Shown: positions 57,847 through 64,000 of the stretch, piece by piece
How positions within the stretch are numbered: the first letter of the stretch is position 1
Layout of the letters: the number at the start of each line of letters is the position of its first letter
Origin: Nocardioides dokdonensis FR1436
Lineage (GTDB): Bacteria > Actinomycetota > Actinomycetes > Propionibacteriales > Nocardioidaceae
Reading direction: 5' to 3'
Length of the DNA stretch: 64,000 nucleotides
Assembly: GCF_001653335.1 (NCBI RefSeq)
Contig: NZ_CP015079.1
Span: 1,488,001-1,552,000, forward strand
The notes under the pieces: model-generated
What the model saw: the letters and a program-made list of their open reading frames with translations, nothing else
Told to the model about the DNA's origin: nothing
Databases searched by the model: none
Made by a program: the position numbers and the translations under genes

Positions 57847-60242
57847 CAGTCGTCCTCCTTCACCAGCAGCGCGACGGGGTACGTCGCCAGCAGGGTCGTC
57901 AGGTCGCCGTCAGTGACGTCGCCCGTGAGCGTGTCCCGCCACCGGCCCGTGGGCAGGTCGAGCCGGGTGTCCCCCCAGCCGCCGCGATCTGCGAGGCCGA
58001 CCGGGAGCCGGGTGGCGACGGTGAGTGCTCCGCCACGGTCGAAGGCGACCACGTGCTCGGCCGCCTCGCCGGTCGCCGACACGGGCGCGTAGCCGGTGAA
58101 CAGCTCCGGCCGGTCGCGGCGCAGCCGCAGCGCGGCCGCGGTGACGTGCAGCTTGGCGGCGCCGGGGTCGTCGACGCCGGACGGCGCCACCGGGTGGTCG
58201 TCGCTCCCGGCCAGCAGCCGGGCCCGCAGGTCGAGGTCGACGGGGCGTCGGTTGTCGGGGTCGACGAGGGACTGCTCCCACAGCTCCGAGCCCTGGTAGA
58301 CGTCCGGGACGCCCGGCATCGTGAGCGCCAGCAGCTTGGTGGCCAGCGCGTTCGACCAGCCCGCGTCCACGACGTCTGCGAGCAGTCCTGTCAGCACGCT
58401 GCGGACCCCGGCGTCATCGATGACGGCGTCCACGGCCGCGTGCACCGCGGCCTCGTAGGTCTCGTCGGGCTCGGTCCAGGTGGTGTGGTCGCCGGCCTCG
58501 CGCATCGCCTTCTCGGCGTAGCCGTGCAGGCGCTCGCGCCAGGTCTCGACAGCGGCGTCGTCGGGCAGCGCCGGCCAGGCGCCGAGCACGGCCTGCCACA
58601 GCAGCGACGCGAAGCCCGGGTCGGGCAGCGGCACCAGCTCGAGCAGCTGGTCGAGGGCCCGCTCCCACCGGTGGGGGACCTCGGCCAGGGTGGTGATCCG
58701 GGCCCGCACGTCCTCGCCGCGCTTGGTGTCGTGGGTCGACAGCGTGGTCATCGCGTGCGGCCAGTCCCGCTGGCGGGCCGCCAGGTGCTCGTGCAGCCCG
58801 TCGACGCCCAGCGCGAACTCGTGCGGGTCGCCCCCGACCTCGTTGAGCGAGGTCAGGCGGGAGTAGCGGTAGAAGGCGCAGTCTTCCACGCCCTTGGCCA
58901 TCACCATCCCGCTGGTCTGCTGGAAGCGTCGGCAGGCGTCGAGCGAGGGGTCGCGCAGCCACGGCTCGATGGTGTCGAGGGTGGCGGCCAGGTCGGGGCG
59001 GCGCGATCGAGCGGCGGCGAACGCCTGGTCGACGTGCTCGGAGCCCTCGGGCAGGTAGGAGCGGTACACGGGGAAGCAGGCCATCAGCTCGGCGACCGCG
59101 TCGGCCGTCCGCGAGGGCACCCGCTCCGGCACGTCGCGACGCAGATCGCGCACGATGCGCAGCACCTCGCTGTGCAGGATGCCGTCGGCCACCTCGCGCT
59201 TGAGGTCGTGGACCATCTCCGGGTAGTCGACCCGCTCACCCGCGGGCAGCCCCCGAAGTCGGGCCTCGAGAGCGTCGAGCGGTGCCTGCCCGGCAGGGTC
59301 GGTGAGGACCCGGTCGATCCAGGCCAGGGCGTCGTACCCGGTGGTGCCGTCGGTGGCCCAGCTCGTCGGCAGCGCCTCGCCCGGCTCGAGGATCTTCTCG
59401 ACCAGCGTGTACGCGCCACCGGTGAGGCGGGCCAGGTCGTCGAGGTAGCCCTTGGGGTCACGCAGCCCGTCGGGGTGGTCCACGCGCAGGCCGTCGACGA
59501 GGTCCTCGGTGAACCAGCGGCGGATCTCGACGTGGGTGTCGTCGAAGACCTCGGGCTCCTCGACGCGCACCGCGGCGAGGGTGTTGACGGCGAAGAAGCG
59601 GCGGTAGTTCAGCGCGTCGTCGGCGCGGTGCCAGTCGACGAGCTCGTAGTGCTGGCGCGCGTGCACCGCCTGCGGGTCGTCGTCGACCCCGTCGGCGGTG
59701 CCGTGCGCGACCGGGAAGGCCTGGTCCCAGTAGTGCAGCTCCAGGCCCCGCTCGCCCTCGACGAGGCGAAGGTGGTCCACGCCGCCGTCGGGCAGCAGGT
59801 CGTCGTCGCCGACGACGGGGATGCGCAACCGCTGGTCCGCGGTGTCCCAGTCGATGTCGAAGGCCGCGGCGTGCTCGGCGTCGCGGCCGTCGCGCAGCAC
59901 CTCCCACCACCAGGGGTCCTCGCTCGGCGTCGCGACACCGACGTGGTTGGGCACGATGTCGACGAGCACACCGAGCCCCAGTCGCCGCGCCTCGGCACGC
60001 ACCGCGTCGAGGCCCTCCTCGCCGCCGCGGGACACGTCGAGGTGGTCGTGGGCCACCACGTCGTAGCCGTGGGTGCTGCCGGGCTCGGCCGCGAGCAGCG
60101 GCGACAGGTAGACCCAGTCGATGCCGAGGTCGTGGACGTACTCCAGCCGGCGCGCGACCTCGAACAGGTCGAGGTCCGCGCTGACCTGGAAGCGGTACGT
60201 CGAGACCGGCCGCCGGGGGCCGTGGTCGGGGCGCCGCTCCAC
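57846..60242 (-). CDS. treY: Malto-oligosyltrehalose synthase
   Basis: 798 aa. It turns the terminal alpha-1,4 bond of maltodextrins into the alpha,alpha-1,1 bond. [20 protein letters not shown] and [20 protein letters not shown] at the start, [40 protein letters not shown] with the nucleophile Asp, [16 protein letters not shown] with the Glu, and [17 protein letters not shown] with the final Asp; the C-terminal half has the TreY insertion and ends [14 protein letters not shown]. The GTG at 60242 starts one base after the treX stop. Confidence 0.96.
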   Translation of the reverse strand: MERRPDHGPRRPVSTYRFQVSADLDLFEVARRLEYVHDLGIDWVYLSPLLAAEPGSTHGYDVVAHDHLDVSRGGEEGLDAVRAEARRLGLGVLVDIVPNHVGVATPSEDPWWWEVLRDGRDAEHAAAFDIDWDTADQRLRIPVVGDDDLLPDGGVDHLRLVEGERGLELHYWDQAFPVAHGTADGVDDDPQAVHARQHYELVDWHRADDALNYRRFFAVNTLAAVRVEEPEVFDDTHVEIRRWFTEDLVDGLRVDHPDGLRDPKGYLDDLARLTGGAYTLVEKILEPGEALPTSWATDGTTGYDALAWIDRVLTDPAGQAPLDALEARLRGLPAGERVDYPEMVHDLKREVADGILHSEVLRIVRDLRRDVPERVPSRTADAVAELMACFPVYRSYLPEGSEHVDQAFAAARSRRPDLAATLDTIEPWLRDPSLDACRRFQQTSGMVMAKGVEDCAFYRYSRLTSLNEVGGDPHEFALGVDGLHEHLAARQRDWPHAMTTLSTHDTKRGEDVRARITTLAEVPHRWERALDQLLELVPLPDPGFASLLWQAVLGAWPALPDDAAVETWRERLHGYAEKAMREAGDHTTWTEPDETYEAAVHAAVDAVIDDAGVRSVLTGLLADVVDAGWSNALATKLLALTMPGVPDVYQGSELWEQSLVDPDNRRPVDLDLRARLLAGSDDHPVAPSGVDDPGAAKLHVTAAALRLRRDRPELFTGYAPVSATGEAAEHVVAFDRGGALTVATRLPVGLADRGGWGDTRLDLPTGRWRDTLTGDVTDGDLTTLLATYPVALLVKEDD

Positions 60243-60243
60243 C

Positions 60244-62460
60244 TCAGTCCTCCTCGCCGCTCGCGGTCTGCGCCTGGGCGGCGATCGAGGCGGCCACGGA
60301 GTGGTCCACCTCGGCCTCCGGTGCGGCGTACTCCTGGAGCACCAGGACGCTGCGCGAGGCCAGGGTGGTGGTGCTGCCCGCCCCGCGGCGCTCGGTGTCC
60401 TCGCCGTCGCCGGCGGTGTCGATCGCGACCCGCCAGCCCGCGGCGTACTCCTCGGGCGGCAGCGTCACCTCGACGTCGAAGTCGGCGGCATTGAAGTAGA
60501 GCAGGAAGTGGTCGTCCTCGATGACCTGGCCACGCGGGTCGCGCCCGGCGATGCCGTGACCGTTGAGGTACATCCCCAGCACCCGGTCCTCGCCCTCCCA
60601 GTCGCCGTCCTCCATCGGGCGCCCCTCGGGGTGCAGCCACACGATGTCGTTGAGCCGCTCGGCCCCCTCGGGTCCGGTGCGCACCGTGTGGCCGGTGAAG
60701 AAGCGCTTGCGGCGGAAGGTGGGGTGCTCGGCGCGCAGCCGGGAGACGGCCGCGGTGAACTCCACCAGCGGCAGGTCCAGGCGGTCCCAGTGCATCCAGG
60801 CGATCTCGGAGTCCTGGGCGTAGGTGTTGTTGTTGCCGTTCTGGGTCCGCCCCGCCTCGTCACCGTGCAGCAGCATCGGCACGCCCTGGCTGAGCAGCAG
60901 CGTGGTGATCAGGTTGCGCTGGGCGCGGGCGCGCAGCTCGAGCACCTCGGGGTCGTCGGTGGGCCCCTCCGCGCCGTGGTTCCAGGAGCGGTTGTGGCTC
61001 TCGCCGTCGTTGTTGTCCTCGCCGTTCGCGTCGTTGTGCTTCTCGTTGTAGGAGACCAGGTCGCGCAGCGTGAACCCGTCGTGGGCGGTGACGAAGTTGA
61101 TGCTGGCGAACGGACGCCGGCCGGAGTCCTCGTAGAGGTCCGAGGAGCCCGAGAGCCGGCTCGCGAACTCGCCCAGCGACGGCTCGCCGCGCCAGAAGTC
61201 GCGCACCGTGTCGCGGTAGGCGCCGTTCCACTCGGTCCACTGCGGCGGGAAGCCACCCACCTGGTAGCCACCGGGCCCGACGTCCCAGGGCTCGGCGATC
61301 AGCTTGACCTGGCTGACGACCGGGTCCTGCTGGACGAGCTCGAAGAAGGTCGCGAGCCGGTCGACCTCGTAGAACTCGCGCGCCAACGCGGAGGCGAGGT
61401 CGAAGCGGAAGCCGTCGACGTGCATCTCGGTGACCCAGTAGCGCAGCGAGTCCATGATGAGCTGCAGCGAGTGCGGGTGCCGCACGTTGAGCGTGTTCCC
61501 GGTGCCGGTGTAGTCCATGTAGTAGCGCGGGTCGTCCTCGACGAGGCGGTAGTAGGCCTGGTTGTCGATGCCCTTGAAGCTCAGGGTCGGACCGAGGTGG
61601 TTGCCCTCCGCGGTGTGGTTGTAGACCACGTCGAGGATCACCTCGATGCCGGCGGCGTGCATCGCCTTGACCATCGCCTTGAACTCCTGGACCTGCTGGC
61701 CGCGGCCGGTGTCGGAGTGCGCGCTGGCGGAGTAGTCGGCGTGCGGGGCCAGGAAGGCCAGGGTGTTGTAGCCCCAGTAGTTGCGCAGGCCCTTCTCCAG
61801 CAGCGTGTTGTCCTGGACGAACTGGTGCACGGGCATCAGCTCGATCGCGGTGACGCCGATCTTCTGCAGGTGCTCGATGACGGACGGGTGCGCGACGCCG
61901 GCGTAGGTGCCGCGCAGCTCCTCGGGCACGTCGGGGTGCAGCTGGGTCAGGCCCTTGACGTGGGCCTCGTAGACGACCGTGTCGTTGTAGTCGATGCCCG
62001 GGCTGCGGTCGCCCTCCCAGTCGAAGAAGGGGTTGATCACGACCCCGAGGGTCATGTGCGCCGCGGAGTCGTCGTCGTTGCGGGAGTCCTCGTCGCCGAA
62101 GGTGTAGGCGAAGAGGCTGGGGTCCCAGTCGATCTCGCGCCAGGTGGCCTTGGCGTAGGGGTCGAGCAGCAGCTTGCTGGGGTTGCAGCGCAGGCCCTGG
62201 TCGGGGTCCCACGGCCCGTGCACCCGGTAGCCGTAGCGCTGGCCGGGCTGGATGGTCGGCAGGTAGCAGTGCCACACGTGCGCGTCGACCTCCTGCAGCT
62301 CCACGCACGTCTCGACCAGCGGGGCGTCGAGGCTCTCCGGGTCGTCGTCGAAGAGGCAGAGCACCACCTTGTCGGCGACCTCGCTGAAGAGCGCGAAGTT
62401 GGTGCCGCTCCCGTCGAACGTCGCTCCGAGCGGGTAGGCGGTGCCGGGCCAGGTCTCCAT
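60244..62460 (-). CDS. treX: Glycogen debranching enzyme (isoamylase type)
   Basis: 738 aa. It cuts alpha-1,6 branches of glycogen, giving linear chains to TreY. CBM48 N-terminus (YPLGATFDGSGTNFALFSEV), then GIDYNDTVVYEAHVKGLTQL, EVILDVVYNHTAEGNHLGPT, TEMHVDGFRFDLASALAREF with the nucleophile Asp, VKLIAEPWDVGPGGYQVGGF with the Glu, and INFVTAHDGFTLRDLVSYN with the third Asp. The start ATG 62460 has GGGAG ahead. First gene of the operon, so the order is treX, treY, treZ. A promoter is expected in 62461-62609. Confidence 0.96.
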   Translation of the reverse strand: METWPGTAYPLGATFDGSGTNFALFSEVADKVVLCLFDDDPESLDAPLVETCVELQEVDAHVWHCYLPTIQPGQRYGYRVHGPWDPDQGLRCNPSKLLLDPYAKATWREIDWDPSLFAYTFGDEDSRNDDDSAAHMTLGVVINPFFDWEGDRSPGIDYNDTVVYEAHVKGLTQLHPDVPEELRGTYAGVAHPSVIEHLQKIGVTAIELMPVHQFVQDNTLLEKGLRNYWGYNTLAFLAPHADYSASAHSDTGRGQQVQEFKAMVKAMHAAGIEVILDVVYNHTAEGNHLGPTLSFKGIDNQAYYRLVEDDPRYYMDYTGTGNTLNVRHPHSLQLIMDSLRYWVTEMHVDGFRFDLASALAREFYEVDRLATFFELVQQDPVVSQVKLIAEPWDVGPGGYQVGGFPPQWTEWNGAYRDTVRDFWRGEPSLGEFASRLSGSSDLYEDSGRRPFASINFVTAHDGFTLRDLVSYNEKHNDANGEDNNDGESHNRSWNHGAEGPTDDPEVLELRARAQRNLITTLLLSQGVPMLLHGDEAGRTQNGNNNTYAQDSEIAWMHWDRLDLPLVEFTAAVSRLRAEHPTFRRKRFFTGHTVRTGPEGAERLNDIVWLHPEGRPMEDGDWEGEDRVLGMYLNGHGIAGRDPRGQVIEDDHFLLYFNAADFDVEVTLPPEEYAAGWRVAIDTAGDGEDTERRGAGSTTTLASRSVLVLQEYAAPEAEVDHSVAASIAAQAQTASGEED

Positions 62461-62609
62461 GTGCTGCTGCTCCCTCGTGTGGTGCGCGTCGTCGGCGTGC
62501 GGGTTGGAACGATCAAAGCACGGTCGTGCGGTGCGTCTGTCCACCCTCAGGGGGGCCTACCCGGGCTCACCCCTCCCCATGCGACCTACTCGCCGGTAGC
62601 ATGGGGGCC

Positions 62610-63755
62610 ATGAAGCGGAGCATCTACGACGAGGACCATGAATCCTTCCGCGCATCGGTGCGCGCCTTCCTCGAGCGGTCGGTGATCCCGGACGTCGAGC
62701 AGCACGCTGCCGACAAGGCGCTGCCGCGCGAGTTCTGGCTGGAGGCCGGCAAGCAGGGCTTCCTGGGGCTGGAGATCCCCGAGGAGTACGGCGGCGCCGG
62801 CGCCGGCGACTACCGGTTCAACGCCGTGGCCGCCGAGGAGTTCTCCAAGGTCAACGCCGCGCTGGGGTCGTGCTGGGGCATCCACGCCGACATCACCGCG
62901 CCGTACCTCGTCGAGCTCGGCACCGAGGAGCAGAAGCAGCGCTGGCTGCCCGGCGTCGCCGCCGGCGAGATCCTGCTCGCCATCGGCATGACCGAGCCCT
63001 CCGGCGGGTCCGACCTCGCCGCGCTGAAGACCACCGCGGTGCGCGACGGCGACCAGTGGGTGATCAACGGCTCGAAGACCTTCATCACCAACGGCTACTC
63101 CGCCGACCTGGTCCTCACCGCGGTCCGCACCGACCCGGAGAAGGGTGCGCGTGGCATCACGCTCTTCGCGATCCCCGCCGACGCGCCCGGCTTCAGCCGC
63201 GGCCGCAAGCTCGACAAGGTCGGCCAGGACGAGTCCGACACCGCCGAGCTCTTCTTCGAGAACGTGCGCCTCGGCGACGACCACGTGGTCGGCGAGCTCG
63301 GTGGCGGCTTCATCGCGATGATGCAGAAGCTGCCCCAGGAACGACTGGGCTGCGCGATCTCCAACGTGCACCACGCCAAGCAGATCCTCATCGAGACGCT
63401 GCAGTACACCAAGGACCGCAAGGCGTTCGGCCAGTCGATCGGGCAGTTCCAGCACAACAAGTTCCTGCTGGCCGAGATGTTCACCTCGATCGAGGTGACC
63501 GAGGCGTTCGTCGACCAGTGCGTCCTCGCCCACGACCAGGGTGAGCTCACCCCCGTCGACGCCGCCAAGGCCAAGTGGTGGAGCAGCCAGGTGCAGAACG
63601 ACGTGCTCGACCACTGCGTGCAGCTCCACGGCGGCTACGGCTTCATGAACGAGTACCGCGTCGCGCGTGCCTGGCGCGACGCCCGGGTCTCGAAGATCTG
63701 GGCCGGCTCGAACGAGATCATGAAGGAGCTCATCGGGCGCGACCTGGGTTTGTGA
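62610..63755 (+). CDS. Acyl-CoA dehydrogenase (LCAD type)
   Basis: 381 aa. FAD/substrate block LLAIGMTEPSGGSDLAALKT near residue 125, NGSKTFITNGYSADLVLTAV, KAFGQSIGQFQHNKFLLAEM, and VQLHGGYGFMNEYRVARAWR. The SCAD-type catalytic Glu is replaced (IWAGSNEIMKELIGRDLG), but KLPQERLGCAIS has the Glu that serves in long-chain and isovaleryl-type enzymes, so it should be active. The start is ATG 62610 (MKRSIYDEDH); ATG 62601 adds three residues. No partner genes next to it. Confidence 0.93.
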   Translation: MKRSIYDEDHESFRASVRAFLERSVIPDVEQHAADKALPREFWLEAGKQGFLGLEIPEEYGGAGAGDYRFNAVAAEEFSKVNAALGSCWGIHADITAPYLVELGTEEQKQRWLPGVAAGEILLAIGMTEPSGGSDLAALKTTAVRDGDQWVINGSKTFITNGYSADLVLTAVRTDPEKGARGITLFAIPADAPGFSRGRKLDKVGQDESDTAELFFENVRLGDDHVVGELGGGFIAMMQKLPQERLGCAISNVHHAKQILIETLQYTKDRKAFGQSIGQFQHNKFLLAEMFTSIEVTEAFVDQCVLAHDQGELTPVDAAKAKWWSSQVQNDVLDHCVQLHGGYGFMNEYRVARAWRDARVSKIWAGSNEIMKELIGRDLGL

Positions 63756-63832
63756 GCCGGTCTGTGAGCTGGGCCTCTGAGCCCAGCCTCACCTTCGTTG
63801 CAGGGGGTCGTGGGGCCGTCGATGATGGCCCC

Positions 63833-64000
63833 ATGACCCCCGAGCTGCGTCCCGATCTCGACCTCGAGCCGATCGAGGTGGGCCAGCACGGCGACGAGCC
63901 GCACGCCAGCGGCATCAACGCCCGGCTCAACTGGTTGCGCGCCGCGGTGCTGGGCGCCAACGACGGGATCGTCTCGACCGCGGGCGTCGTCGTCGGTGTC
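63833..64000 (+). CDS. VIT1/CCC1 family transporter (N-terminal part)
   Basis: Cut by the end of the window after 56 codons. The N-terminus is polar (TPELRPDLDLEPIEVGQHGD), then GINARLNWLRAAVLGANDGI and VSTAGVVVGV, the first helix of the VIT1/CCC1 group with the metal-path motif GANDGIVST. Such proteins move Fe2+ or Mn2+ across a membrane. The start is ATG 63833. The domain identity rests on this motif, so it is good but partial. Confidence 0.85.
   Translation, partial: MTPELRPDLDLEPIEVGQHGDEPHASGINARLNWLRAAVLGANDGIVSTAGVVVGV

Noticed and set aside
60121..62613. An 830-aa plus-strand open frame over treX
   Set aside because: Shadow of the glycogen debranching enzyme; no recognisable motif and a composition typical of reverse-frame translations.

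Overview
The window is very GC-rich (about 73%), with GTG starts common, dense ATGA/GTGA stop-start overlaps, menaquinone (menB), ergothioneine (egtB, egtD) and trehalose (treX, treY, treZ) genes, a cluster of lipoproteins, and DUF2786/TIGR04338, DUF4333 and PGPGP-type membrane proteins. Together these point to a chromosomal segment of a high-GC actinomycete. A Nocardioides-like member of the Nocardioidaceae is my best guess; this is an inference from gene content and repeat style, not from a search. I saw no tRNA or rRNA gene, phage module, insertion sequence or CRISPR array.

Layout. 1-5.4 kb: the end of a peptide ABC importer (permease end, two ATPases) coupled to a P1-family aminopeptidase, an aldehyde dehydrogenase and an SDR, which reads as one uptake-and-catabolism operon. 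5.4-7.1 kb: a decayed gene fragment, an SDR and a divergent TetR regulator with a perfect palindrome between them. 7.1-13.1 kb: a small membrane protein, a CNT nucleoside transporter, a DJ-1-type protein, an aldo/keto reductase, a zinc alcohol dehydrogenase and a patatin. 13.1-16.3 kb: a TIGR04338 metallohydrolase coupled to a DUF2786 protein, two small proteins and an NAD-binding oxidoreductase. 16.5-18.4 kb: two coupled, related SDRs. 18.6-26.6 kb: PEP carboxylase, a class V PLP enzyme, an egtB-egtD-yjbR operon and a phosphotransferase. 26.6-36.7 kb: a sortase with a putative surface substrate, threonine dehydratase, an acyl-CoA dehydrogenase/TetR pair, a large HTH/HEAT-like protein, a TauE-type exporter and small proteins. 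36.8-45.4 kb: recC-recB-recD. 45.4-48.5 kb: an ACT protein, menB and an amino-acid permease. 48.7-51.9 kb: a tightly coupled DUF4956, VTC and Cthe_2159-like operon. 52-56 kb: lipoproteins and a sirtuin. 56-62.5 kb: treX-treY-treZ. 62.6-64 kb: an acyl-CoA dehydrogenase and the start of a VIT1/CCC1 transporter.

Two things stand out. First, the three-gene operon at 48.7-51.9 kb joins a DUF4956 membrane protein, a VTC (polyphosphate polymerase-type) domain and a beta-solenoid lipoprotein, with both junctions overlapping by 4 bp; its joint function is not established. Second, every convergent gene junction wider than about 50 bp carries a repeat or hairpin. Two families have 22-bp units (8.9, 22.75 and 33.8 kb; 11.7 and 25.6 kb) and a third is a doubled 133-bp palindromic element (18.4-18.6 kb). 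In several cases the repeat itself supplies the stop codon, and in one case the last residues, of the flanking genes.
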